This document shows, piece after piece, positions 1-9,535 of a DNA stretch of 64,000 nt. Source of the DNA: an uncultured Lachnospiraceae bacterium (GTDB lineage Bacteria > Bacillota > Clostridia > Lachnospirales > Lachnospiraceae). Numbering within the stretch: position 1 is the first letter of the stretch; each line of letters starts with the position of its first letter. The notes beneath the pieces are model-generated. The model was not told the origin of the DNA, did not search any database, and worked only from the letters and a program-made list of their open reading frames with translations. A program made the translations under genes and the position numbers. The stretch lies in NCBI GenBank assembly GCA_947564645.1, contig CANOCU010000005.1, positions 1 to 64,000 on the forward strand, in the 5' to 3' direction.

Positions 1-985
1 CGCAGGAAATCAAGATCGAGGAACGGGTTTTGCCAGCGGAAAGCAAAAATTTTTGATACTGCCGGACAGCGAAATGCTCCGGCTCCTTTTCCGCAAGCCG
101 GGCGAACATTTCATCCACGGGGCTTTGAAATTCGGCGTCGTCCTCTCTGGCTTCACTGGCATTTATCATTTCAAGCAGGGTGGTGAAATTCTTCTCGTTC
201 TCCGGGGCCTCGTACCAGATGAAACCGATCAGGGCGGTATAGAAAAGCCGTTCTGACTTCACCCAAAAATCCTCGGCGGATTTCTCCCCGTCGCCCTTGG
301 TGTTGGCGATGATGGTGTTTACCAGCTTTAAGATGTCCTTTTCGCTGTGCAGGTAGGCGAACGGGTTGTACCGCATGGACTTGGAAAAATTGATGGTATT
401 CAGCACCTTTATCCGATAGCCGCCCCGCCTTAAAAGCTGGCCCACCTCGATCAAGAGGCTGCCTTTCGGGTCGGTAATGCAATAGCTGCTGTGCATTTGC
501 ATAAGCGACGGCTTGACAAAGAAGCGGGTCTTGCCGCTGCCGGAACCGCCGATCACCAGCACATTTTTGTTCCGGGCGGTCTTGGGGTCTTTGGGCCGGT
601 TGTTCATGGTGAGGCGTTCCGTCTGGGTCAGGAGGATGTTGTTGTCAAACACCGGGTCGATGTACGGGGCTATATCTTTGGGGCCTCCCCAACGGGCGCT
701 GCCGTACTCGACGCCCCGGCGGTATTTCTTGGCGTTCTTGCTCTTGCAGTACACCATCAGCCGCAGTGCCACCGCACCGGCTACGCCCACCGCCAGATCG
801 AACAGGTGGAAGCTGGGGGCGGCGCTTTCAAAGGCAAGGGAAAAGCCGTCCGCAAGGTGCAATAGCTTTTCCGACAAGTCCGCCCCAGCCGCCAGCCGGT
901 AGGTCTGTCCCAGCTTGCCGAACAGGTAAACAAACAGCAGGTAGGGCAGGTTGGCGATTATCAGCTTTTTCATTTCCGGCTTCAT
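1..985 (-). CDS. VirD4/TraG-type conjugative coupling protein, N-terminal part (runs off the window)
   Basis: Type IV coupling protein: an inner-membrane ATPase that delivers the relaxase-DNA complex to the conjugation channel. The first 328 residues are visible. There are hydrophobic segments near residues 8-24 and 60-80, the family motif YGSARWG at about 94-100, and a Walker A motif GGSGSGKT at 146-153. The ATG overlaps the stop of the upstream pcfB-like gene (ATGA), so the two are translationally coupled. The C-terminal Walker B region is beyond the left edge. Assignment to the Tn1549/CTn branch rests on the residues around Walker A and on the neighbours. Confidence 0.93.
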   Translation of the reverse strand, partial: MKPEMKKLIIANLPYLLFVYLFGKLGQTYRLAAGADLSEKLLHLADGFSLAFESAAPSFHLFDLAVGVAGAVALRLMVYCKSKNAKKYRRGVEYGSARWGGPKDIAPYIDPVFDNNILLTQTERLTMNNRPKDPKTARNKNVLVIGGSGSGKTRFFVKPSLMQMHSSYCITDPKGSLLIEVGQLLRRGGYRIKVLNTINFSKSMRYNPFAYLHSEKDILKLVNTIIANTKGDGEKSAEDFWVKSERLFYTALIGFIWYEAPENEKNFTTLLEMINASEAREDDAEFQSPVDEMFARLAEKEPEHFAVRQYQKFLLSAGKTRSSILISC

Positions 986-1458
986 CGTGACAGCCCCCTT
1001 TCCTTGATTTTCTCCTTGGCCTGCTGGCTGCTTCTGGCCGCTGCCTTTTCTTTCAGGACGGCAAGGGTCTTTCGGATGGAGGGGCGTTCCTGCTGTTGGA
1101 GCTTCTTGGCCGTAAACTCCTTAAACGCCTGTTCCAGATTGTCCGCCTGCTTGGATTTGAAGATCACGATATACCGGGGCGGATGGGTAGTGCGGTCTTT
1201 CCGCAAGGTAAAATCAATGTCGTATTTCTTGGCGCAGGGCTTAAACAGGCCGATGTTGGCGTCGGTGATCTCAATGTTGGACAGGGCGGAACCGTCCTTT
1301 TTGAGCTGCCGTAAGCTCTGCTGGCCGTGATGAGCCTTGCCCGTCCCTTTCTGCCGGGCGGCCAGATATTTTCGGATGGCCGCTTGCAGCACTTGGGCGG
1401 TGAGCTTGCCCGTCTTAACCGCTAACGCTATGGTTTTCTGGTCTACTTCTTCCTGCAA
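982..1458 (-). CDS. PcfB family protein (DUF3801)
   Basis: A 158-residue basic protein of the PcfB/DUF3801 family, an accessory factor found beside the coupling protein in pCF10 and Tn1549-like elements; PcfB of pCF10 is reported as a relaxosome/coupling partner. The visible layout is an N-terminal helix with MQEEVDQKTI, a central beta-rich part (residues about 65-105) and a long Lys/Arg/Gln-rich helical tail. No membrane segment is present. Its stop overlaps the start of the coupling protein by 4 nt, which fits a transfer operon read leftward. Function is inferred from family and context. Confidence 0.88.
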   Translation of the reverse strand: MQEEVDQKTIALAVKTGKLTAQVLQAAIRKYLAARQKGTGKAHHGQQSLRQLKKDGSALSNIEITDANIGLFKPCAKKYDIDFTLRKDRTTHPPRYIVIFKSKQADNLEQAFKEFTAKKLQQQERPSIRKTLAVLKEKAAARSSQQAKEKIKERGLSR

Positions 1459-1500
1459 CTGCTATCCCTCCTTTGGAAAGTCAGCAGGCAGGCGGATGGC

Positions 1501-1713
1501 TTAAATCCGCACCCGCAGGCCGGAGAGGTCGTCGGCATGGATTCCCACCAGATACCAGTTCTCGGCCATCTCAATGCGGGTCGGCCTCCATCTGCCGCCC
1601 ACCATCACATCAAAAGTTTCTCCGCAGTGCAGGCCGCCGTAATAGTCCGCAAGGTCAAAGCGGATGTCGTAACGGTCTGTCTGCTCGTCAAAAATCAAAG
1701 CACCCTGTTTCAT
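1501..1713 (-). CDS. DUF5348 domain protein
   Basis: A 70-residue protein matching DUF5348, a small family of unknown function typical of Tn1549-like elements between the initiator and pcfB genes. The ATG at 1713 is chosen because AAAGGAGGA lies 7-9 nt upstream; a longer frame from 1764 has no comparable site. The core is a small beta-rich domain with conserved GGLHCGETFDV and WYLVGI segments. No catalytic motif is seen, so no function is proposed. Confidence 0.82.
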   Translation of the reverse strand: MKQGALIFDEQTDRYDIRFDLADYYGGLHCGETFDVMVGGRWRPTRIEMAENWYLVGIHADDLSGLRVRI

Positions 1714-1814
1714 AGGGCCGTCCTCCTTTCTCGTCGTCACAAGCTCCATATCGCTTGTTTCCACACAAGCGTGAAAAGCTCGCTCATTTCACTGTTCCTC
1801 CTCTCCCCACAAAA

Positions 1815-2426
1815 TCACCGATTTTGCGGGGTTCCCCAACTGCCTGTGTTCATGTCGTGGGCCACCAGCGCCGTGTAATAGCCGTTGATGGTGCTTGGGG
1901 CGTTGAACAGAACCGCCAGCAGGTATTTTTTGATGTTCCGTATTTCCGTGGTGTTTTTGCTGATACAGTCAAAGACAAACTCAATGTGGGAACTGTTCAG
2001 CTTCATCAGCTTGGATTTCACCAACTCGGCGGGGTAATCGTCCCCGGCAATGCGGATGGTCTTTCGGGCGCTGCATACGGTTTCCACCAGCAAGTCCACA
2101 ATCTCGTCCAGCATATCCCGGTCAACCCCCTTGGCGTACTGGCAAAGGTGTTCATACTCGATGTTGTCCTTGATGATCTCCCGATAAATCTCTACGGCGC
2201 TCTGTGATTTCGCTCCCGTTCCTTTCCGTTCCGGCGGCGCAGCCGCTTCTTCCCCAAAAGGAGAGGGAGGGGAAAGGATAGGAATGGAATCGGTATTTGA
2301 TCCATCCGTAATTGATTTCTCTTTACTTGATCTATCTTTATTTAATTGCGTTGGTTTTTCCTGCGTAGGGTTTTCCTGCGTTGGATTATCCAATGTTGGA
2401 TTTTCCAATGTAGGTGAATCCGGCAC
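1815..2426 (-). pseudogene. Replication initiator-like protein, C-terminal part (DUF6017), cut off by an in-frame TAG
   Basis: A 203-codon frame holding the DUF6017 domain (about residues 75-200) that forms the C-terminal half of replication-initiator-like proteins of Tn1549-type elements. It starts with a low-complexity linker of repeated NPTL/NPTQ units. It is in exactly the same frame as the upstream winged-helix part; only TAG at 2432-2430 and one CCT codon separate them from a GTG at 2426. Family members are normally one polypeptide with Gln-rich sequence at this junction, so a CAG-to-TAG change is the simplest explanation. No good ribosome binding site precedes the GTG. Readthrough or reinitiation cannot be excluded. 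Confidence 0.8.
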
Positions 2427-2429
2427 AGG

Positions 2430-2948
2430 CTAGGGCTGTTCGTAAATGATGTAATCCGCCCCGCGCAGGCGGCCTTGGCTGTCACGCTCACGGGAACGCA
2501 CGATATAGCCCGCCTGTTCCAGCTCCTTAACCGCCGCCCGGATCGCGTCGATCTGCTCCCGGTTGATAAGGGACAAGCCTTTCAGCGTAAAATCCCAATC
2601 CTCCGGCAAGGACAGCAGCCCCTTGGCTTTCAGGGACAAGTCCTTGTTCCGCAGGTGGTGGTTGGACATCACCGTGTAGCCCCGGTTTTTCTCCACTCGA
2701 AAAACTGCCATCTCGTCGTCCACTCCTTTCACTTGAAATTTCACCGCGCCGTCAAGGGCGGTGAGCTTGCCCGGCTGGTAGGGACATTCCTCATACACAC
2801 AAAACTGGTACTTCCAGTGCGGGCGGTAGAAACGGCAGGTGCCGCAGTCCTCCGGCGCTCCGGCCTCGCCGCTGTCAAAATGATCTGCGCCCGGCCTCGT
2901 CTGCATGAGCTGTTCAAAGGCCCGGTCGCTGCCGGAAGTAAAGTACAT
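2430..2948 (-). pseudogene. Replication initiator-like protein, N-terminal part (Cys-rich plus winged helix), prematurely stopped
   Basis: The start at 2948 follows GGAGG by 9 nt. The first ~80 residues hold a putative zinc motif (CGTC, then two more Cys in a CVYEEC segment). From the Met at 2711 the sequence is the winged-helix domain of Tn1549-type initiators (MAVFRVEKNRGYTVMSNHH, later INREQIDAIR). That Met has its own AAAGGAG, so in relatives these may be two genes; here they are one frame. Inside the helix-turn-helix the segment LLSLPEDW looks four residues shorter than the LLSQMLSLPEDW I recall for the family. The frame then ends at TAG (2432-2430), cutting off the DUF6017 half. Confidence 0.75.
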
Positions 2949-3115
2949 AGGCGGTCGCCTCCTTTCTGGTTTTGGGCGCAAAAAAAGCGGTGTCGTGTTC
3001 AATTTTCGATGTGTCACTATTCGGGCGGTGGGCTTCACGGGAGGCAGAAGCGTGTCAAAGCTCAATCCGAAAGTAGTAAATCGGTAGTAAATTCAGTTCT
3101 TATATCCCGTGAAAT

Positions 3116-3136
3116 GCCCGTATTTCCGGGCTTTTT
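3116..3136 (+). terminator. Hairpin plus T5, terminator-like, at the element edge
   Basis: GCCCG, a 6-nt loop and CGGGC are followed directly by TTTTT. It reads rightward, out of the element end toward the truncated hsdR, and lies about 10 nt before the HsdR homology begins. The stem is only 5 bp, so termination would be modest. Just upstream there is a direct repeat of GTAGTAAAT (about 3074-3093). Confidence 0.45.
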
Positions 3137-3142
3137 GGAGAT

Positions 3143-5938
3143 AATCAGAGTTGTTATAAGAATGATTTGGAAGATACCATCGTCAGCTTCATCAATTCCG
3201 AGACCACTAAGGCGCGCGGAAGTCTTTTGGATGTTTTGAAGCATGGAATTGAGATGTCCAATTTGAAGCTGGAGCTGATGTACACTAAACCGGCAACTAC
3301 TTTCAACAGGGATCTGCTTGCGAAGTATGAAAAGAATATTTTCTCCGTGATGGAAGAGGTTTGGGCAAGCGATGATGAGCGTATCGACTTGGTCATCTTC
3401 CTGAATGGTCTGGCAATTATGTCCTTTGAACTAAAGTGCAATGCTGCTGGACAATCCTATCAGGATGCTATTTATCAGTTCAGAGTAGACCGTAACCCGA
3501 AGACAAGACTTTTCTGGTTCAAAGCCGGATGCCTTGTCAATTTTGCTATGGATTTAGAAGAGGTCTATATGACTACCAAACTTGCAAGGGACGCAACCTT
3601 CTTCCTGCCGTTTAATATGGGTAATGGTGAAGGTGTGGACGCTGGTGCAGGCAATCCGACATTCAAGGATAAATACAGCGTGTCTTATATGTGGGAGGAT
3701 ATCCTGAAAAAAGATACGGTACTCGATCTGATCGGCAAGTTTATCTTTATAGAAACCAAGGAATCAGAGGACGAACTGACCGGAAAAACTAAGAAGTCTG
3801 AGAACTTGATATTCCCAAGATATCATCAGTTGGATGTGATCAGGAAGGTGCTTGCAGATGTCAGTGATAACCGCACAGCACGAAATTATCTGATCCAGCA
3901 CAGCGCAGGATCAGGAAAGACCAATTCCATCGCGTGGTTGGCACATAGGCTGACTTCTTTGCATGATGCGGATAATAAGATTATTTTTGACAATGTGGTC
4001 ATTGTTACTGATCGTGTTGTTGTTGACCGTCAACTGCAGAAGGCTATCATGGGTATGGAACATAAAACGGGGCTTATTCGTGTTATGGATGACAAGTGTA
4101 ATTCCGCTGATCTTGCCATCGCGCTGAAGGGAAATACTAAGATCATTGTAACTACGATTCAGAAATTCCCTTATATCGTGGACAGCGTTTCCGGATTAAA
4201 GAAAAAGAACTTTGCCGTTATCATCGATGAAGCGCATTCTTCTACAACCGGCAAGGATATGGCGGCGGTTACGCAGTTGTTGGGTGTGGGCGATCAGGAA
4301 ATCGGTGATGTGGAGGATATTATCACCGATGAGATCAGGCGCAGCGGCAAACAGGCGAATGTTTCCATGTTTGCGTTTACGGCAACGCCGAAGCCGACAA
4401 CAATCCAGCATTTTGGTCATATCAATACAAAGGGACACAGAGGGGCATTCCATGTTTATTCCATGAAGCAGGCGATTGAGGAAGGCTTTATTCTGGATGT
4501 CCTCCAGAACTATACGACATATGACACATTCTATCAGATCAATAAGGAAATCGAAGAGGATCCACGCTGTAAGACTGCGGATGCTAAGAGACAGATCGCA
4601 CGATTTGTAGAACTGCATGAGACAAATATTGCTCAGCGCGTGGAAGTTATCGTGGAGCACTTCCGTACTACTGTGCTGACGGAACTTGGCGGCATGGCTA
4701 AGGCCATGGTGGTTACGGCCTCCAGACAGGGGGCTGTTAAGTATCGGCAGGCGTTTGAGGATTATACTAAAAAGAAGGGATATGACGATATCAAGGCACT
4801 GGTAGCATTCTCCGGTAAGGTGACACTTCCGGATGATAAGGCGGAATACACAGAAGTCTCTATGAACGGTTTTCAGGAAGATCGGCTGACCAAGGAATTT
4901 GATAAAGACGATTATCAGGTGCTTTTGGTGGCAAACAAATACCAAACCGGATTCGATCAGCCGAAGCTTTGCGCGATGTATGTGTTGAAGAAGTTGAAGG
5001 GTGTGTCTGCGGTGCAGACACTTTCCAGATTGAACCGTATCTGTCCGCCGTTTGAGAAGAAGACCTTTGTGCTGGATTTTGTAAATTCGTATGAAGAGAT
5101 CAAGAATGCGTTTGCGCCGTATTTCACGACAACGCTTCTTTCAAACTCCGTTACGCCGATGGCAATCTATGATCTGGAAGCGAGTATTGATGCTTATGTG
5201 ATTCTTGATCCGGATGATATTGAGAAGGCAAATGAGCTTCTGTACAAGAAAAATATTTCTTCCAGAGACAAGCAGAAGCTAATCTTCTATTTCAAGCGTT
5301 CAAAGAATAGGATCGAGGCATACGAGCTTATCAAGCAGCAGGAGATTGTTACTATGATGCGACATTTCGTCCGCTTCTATGAGTTCATGCTTCAGGTATC
5401 CTGCTTTGAGGACGTGGAGCTGCATAAGAAATATAATTACATAACCTACCTGCTTGCGTATATCAATATCAAGCATCCGGGAGGCGGATTCAATCTGGAC
5501 GGCAAGATCAAGGCAACGAATTTCGTACAGAAGAAGGCTGAGGAACATACCAGGCCGAATCTGGTCGCAAAGCCGGTGATGAAGCTTCCGACAGCGGAGC
5601 GTTTTGGCTTGACAGAGGAAAAGGAAGAGCGTCTGTCACAGATTATTGCGGAGATCAACAGCAGAACAGGCAAGGCTTATGACAACGATATTGCGGTTAA
5701 GGCAATGCTTCAGATCAGGGATATTCTGTTGAAGTCCGAGAAGCTGAAGACAAGCGCTAAGAACAACACCGTCAAAGATTTTGAATACTCCTATTTTGAT
5801 GATATAGATGATGCCCTGATTGAAAGTCTGTCGCAAAATCAAGATTTTTTCTCATTGCTTCTGTCGAATGATGAGATCAAAAGACAGGTGCTTGGTATCT
5901 TTACTGAGGAAATATATAAGAGTCTGAGAAGCGCATAG
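3143..5938 (+). pseudogene. hsdR: Type I restriction enzyme R subunit, 5' truncated
   Basis: Motor/nuclease subunit of a type I restriction system. Numbering from TTG 3167 (923 codons), the PD-(D/E)XK nuclease is D74 with E88-x-K90, Walker A is HSAGSGKTNS (245-254) and the DEAH box is at 354-357, followed by SF2 helicase motifs. Homology extends upstream of that TTG (QSCYKND) to about 3146 and then stops at the element junction; the frame closes at TGA 3110. HsdR proteins usually start some 60-100 residues earlier, so the true start is missing. No hsdM or hsdS is in the window. mcrB follows after 12 nt. Activity is doubtful: the subunit may still be made from TTG but would lack its N-terminal region. 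Confidence 0.88.
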
Positions 5939-5950
5939 GAGGGACAAACC

Positions 5951-8343
5951 ATGTTTGACAAGTTTCGCTTGAAGGACGTGCTGGTACAGTACAAAAAGGA
6001 TTTTGTTATCACACAGTGGGGTAATGAAAAGTATAAGTGGGAAGCTGTGAAGTGCTTCCAGGATAACTGGGATGTAAATGCCGGGGACTTTGCCGATATG
6101 CTGAAACGCTCTTTAGCAAAGACCTTTAATTTGCTGGCTTCCATGAATAACTTTCCGGCACGGATGATCACGGGATTTGCCAGAACAGCGCCTGAAGATG
6201 TGAGGTCAATGTTTATTGCTCTGTTTGATGAGACAAAGGATGTATATGAGCGTATTGAGGCGTTCAAAATGCAGTCTTCCATCATGCTGGAGAAATACGG
6301 AAATGGAGCCGGACAGCATTATCAGTATGAGAATGCTATCAGTACATATCTGTGGTTACGTTATCCGGATAAGTATTATATCTACAAGTTCGGTGAGATA
6401 AAAGCAGTCGCTGATGAACTGGAAAGCGATTACCGTTTCAGAAAGCTGCCTATGCGGATAACATCAGGAACTTCTATAAGCTGTATGACGAGATTTGTGA
6501 GGAATTGAAACAAGATACGGAACTGGTGAAACTTTTTAAGAGTCAGCTGACGGATTCCTGCTATCCTGATCTGGAGCTTCGGACGCTGACATTTGATGTA
6601 GGTTTCTATATCAGCCGCTACTATTCGCAAAATAGCGGCGTTGCAGATCAGACTGAATGGTTCCCGGCAGATTATGATCCGGGCTTTACGGAAGATGACT
6701 GGATCTCCCTGTTAAGTGACAGAGAAGTATTTACGACAAGCAGCCTTGAGATCATGAAACGAATGAAAGATTATGGTGGAGAGGCTACCTGTACACAGCT
6801 TGCCGTAAAGTATGGCGAGACAAAGAACTTTTATAATACCGGTTCATCATCTCTTGCCAGGAGAATTGCGGAAAAGACCGGATGTCCGGTAATGCAGAAT
6901 GACAATGAAAAATTGAAGTGGTGGCCTGTTTTGTATCTGGGAAGATCTGCAAATAAAGATGAAGAGGGAAGTTACGTCTGGAAGCTCAGAAATGAACTTT
7001 CCAAGGCACTTGATCAGATTGATCTTAGCGAGATTAACTTGTTCGTCCTGGCGGAACCGGGAGAGGAAAATCATGGCTTCCGGTGGTTGAATGCCAATCC
7101 GAGGATTTGGAGTTTGTCAGAGCTTGCTGTAGGTAAATCAAAGTCATACACTCTTTACAATGATGCAGGTAATAAGAGACGTATATTCCAAAACTTCCTG
7201 GATGCAAAAGCCGGCGATATGGTGATCGCTTATGAATCTAATCCTGTAAAACAGATTGTTTCGATATGCAGAGTCAGCGCAGAGCAGGATGGAGAACAGA
7301 TTTTCTTTGAGAAACTTGAAGAACTTAGCACACCCATAGATTATCAGGTGCTTAAAAGTTATCCGGAATTGGAGAGGATGGAGTTCCTCGTCAATCCGAA
7401 CGGCAGCCTCTTTAAGCTGACCAGGGGTGAATATGATTTTATCATGGAGCTGATCCGGGAGGATAACCCTGTTCGCAGCAAGGCGGCGATTGACTCGTAT
7501 TCCAGGGAAGACTTCCTTGATGAAGTCTATATGAAAGAGCAGAAATATGAGGAACTGGTTGCAGTTCTCAGGAATAAGAAGAATATTATTCTTCAAGGTG
7601 CCCCCGGCGTTGGAAAGACTTTCCTGGCAAACAGACTGGCGTATGCCATGGTGAAGGAGAAGGACGATGACCGTATCGAGTTCGTTCAGTTCCATCAAAA
7701 TTATTCTTATGAAGACTTTGTCATGGGATACAAGCCGGTTGAAGCCGGTTTTGCGCTGAAGCATGGTGTGTTCTACCGATTCTGCCAAAAGGCAGCAAAT
7801 CATCCGGATAAGGAGTATTTCTTTATCATTGACGAGATTAACCGGGGAAATCTAAGTAAGATTTTTGGTGAGCTTTTGATGTTGATAGAAAAGGACTATC
7901 GCGGAAAGAAGATCACACTGGCTTACAATGGTCTTTCGTTTACGGTACCGGAAAATCTCTTTGTCATCGGAATGATGAACACGGCTGACCGCAGCCTTGC
8001 AATGATCGATTATGCGCTGCGTCGTCGTTTCAGTTTCTTTGATATGGAGCCGGGGTTTGATTCTGATGGGTTTATCCGGTATCAAAAGAATCTTAACAGC
8101 GACACGTTGAATGAACTGATCCTTAAGATTAAGAATCTGAATAATGAGATAAAGAACGATAAATCCCTTGGAGCCGGATTCTGTATCGGCCACAGCTATT
8201 TCTGCGGAAAAGATAGATGTACGGATGAGTGGCTTCATGAAGTGGTGAACTATGATATTCTTCCTATGCTCAGAGAATACTGGTTCGATGAGCCGGATAA
8301 GGTTACACGTTGGAATAATATCCTTCAGGGAGTGTTTCAATGA
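5951..8343 (+). pseudogene. mcrB: EVE-domain McrB-like GTPase/AAA+ restriction subunit, frameshifted
   Basis: One gene in two frames. Frame 1 (from ATG 5951, good GGAGGG site) codes for an N-terminal domain up to FRK near 6446. The sequence AYADNIRNFY resumes in the -1 frame and runs to 8343. Loss of one base in GAAAGCTGCC (6441-6450), perhaps one A, explains it. The second part carries an EVE-like domain (about 190-320 counted from 6505, with GFRWLNANPRIW), which in other proteins reads modified bases, and a McrB AAA+ module with Walker A GAPGVGKT (365-372) and IDEINRGN (442-449). Intact length would be near 797 residues. An assembly error or weak -1 frameshifting on A-AAG could also account for the break. 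Confidence 0.85.
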
Positions 8344-9404
8344 TAAAGGATAAGACAATTCTTATTAAGAACATATACTATATGCTGTCTTATGCCTTTA
8401 CACCGCTTATGCAGGATGGTTATGAGAATGTCGGGAAAGAAGCATTTGAGAACATACATAGCCTTTTCGCTGCTATTCTTGCGAAGGGAATCGGCAGGCA
8501 GTTAAAGCAGGGGCTTTACCGCGAGTATGTTGATCGAACAGAAAACCTCGCCACTTTGCGCGGTAAAATACATATCACCGGAACAATCAAGAATAAGCTT
8601 TCCAGGCAGAAGGTGATTTCCTGTGAGTTTGATGAACTGACCGAGAATAATCTGCTGAATCAGATCATAAAGACTACGGTAATGCTTCTTCTTCGGCAGG
8701 AGAATGTGAGCCCGTATCATAAGTCCGATCTGAAAAAAGAAATGCTGTTTTTCTCTAATGTGGATGATATTGATCCGGCTGCGATACATTGGTCTTCCAT
8801 CCGTTTTCAGAGAAATAACAACACTTACCGGCTGCTGATAGGTATCTGTCAGTTAGTGTTGGAGGGTATGCTGCTTACGACCGATAAGGGTGCGTATAAG
8901 CTGGCGACGTTTATCAAGCCGGAGTTCATGAGCAGGCTGTATGAGAAGTTCATTCTGGAATACTACATTCAGGAACACAAGGAACTGGATGCCAGCGCTT
9001 CACAGATCCCCTGGGGGCTGGATGACGGTATTAATGCTATGCTTCCGGTTATGCAGACGGATATTACATTGACGAAAGGTGAGAAGACGCTGATTATTGA
9101 TGCGAAATATTATTCCAACATTCTGCAGCAGCATTATGACCGGATGACCATCCATTCCAATAACCTGTATCAGATCTTTACCTATGTGAAGAACAAAGAA
9201 GTGGAATTGAAGGATAAGCCGCACGAAATTTCCGGAATGCTTCTTTATGCGAAGACGGATGAAGAGACATATCCCGACAATGACTATAAGATGAGCGGAA
9301 ACAAGATAGGTGTCCATACGCTTGATCTGAACGTGGAGTTTTCGCAGATCAGGGAACAGCTGGACGAGATCGCGGCAAGGCATCTGGCATATGTCAAGGC
9401 GTGA
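8340..9404 (+). CDS. mcrC: McrC-type nuclease subunit of a modification-dependent restriction system
   Basis: A 354-residue McrC protein, the nuclease partner that McrB rings recruit to cleave DNA near modified bases. The C-terminal PD-(D/E)XK site is visible as D241 (TDITL) and D254-A-K256 in LIIDAKYY. The N-terminal part (NIYYMLSYAF) fits the family. The ATG overlaps the mcrB stop by 3 nt (ATGA), so the two are translationally coupled. The frame appears intact. If mcrB is truly broken, this subunit would be made at low level or without a partner. Confidence 0.92.
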   Translation: MIKDKTILIKNIYYMLSYAFTPLMQDGYENVGKEAFENIHSLFAAILAKGIGRQLKQGLYREYVDRTENLATLRGKIHITGTIKNKLSRQKVISCEFDELTENNLLNQIIKTTVMLLLRQENVSPYHKSDLKKEMLFFSNVDDIDPAAIHWSSIRFQRNNNTYRLLIGICQLVLEGMLLTTDKGAYKLATFIKPEFMSRLYEKFILEYYIQEHKELDASASQIPWGLDDGINAMLPVMQTDITLTKGEKTLIIDAKYYSNILQQHYDRMTIHSNNLYQIFTYVKNKEVELKDKPHEISGMLLYAKTDEETYPDNDYKMSGNKIGVHTLDLNVEFSQIREQLDEIAARHLAYVKA

Positions 9405-9441
9405 GGTTGAGATTGAACGTAAGCTGACAGAACATATTTAG
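9391..9441 (+). pseudogene. Stub of a further gene in the restriction operon (16 codons)
   Basis: ATG at 9391 overlaps the end of mcrC by 14 nt in another frame and reads MSRREVEIERKLTEHI before TAG at 9439-9441. The wording and the overlap look like the start of another operon gene, and base composition turns GC-rich just after. I infer a gene cut off at the right edge of the restriction cluster. It could also be chance. Confidence 0.35.
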
Positions 9442-9535
9442 TACTTGATCAGAGCATCCCGGCGCCGCCTCCGAACGGCATCGGCGCCGAGGGCTGTTGG
9501 ATGAGTGTATCCAAATAACACGAGAACCGTTTGCG
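9442..9535. other. Junction spacer between restriction cluster and MFS gene
   Basis: A GC-rich spacer with two copies of the self-complementary octamer CGGCGCCG (9460-9467 and 9482-9489), which could form a hairpin. No T-run follows on either strand. No gene is seen here. Confidence 0.4.

Larger units (their letters stand above)
1..3142. mobile_element. One end of a Tn1549-like integrative conjugative element (partial)
   Basis: The four minus-strand loci here (initiator, DUF5348, PcfB, VirD4) follow the order known from one end of Tn1549-type conjugative elements in Firmicutes. They are GC-rich compared with the restriction genes that start at about 3143. The junction is placed just before the point where HsdR-like coding sequence resumes. 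The rest of the element (mating-pair genes, relaxase, recombinase) would lie left of the window and is not visible. The family and gene order come from established knowledge; the exact end is inferred from the HsdR homology start, and no recombinase or att repeat can be confirmed here. Confidence 0.75.

Noticed and set aside
2949-3142. Origin of transfer or attachment site in the element end
   Set aside because: Direct repeats and a hairpin are present, but no known oriT core and no second att copy could be confirmed.
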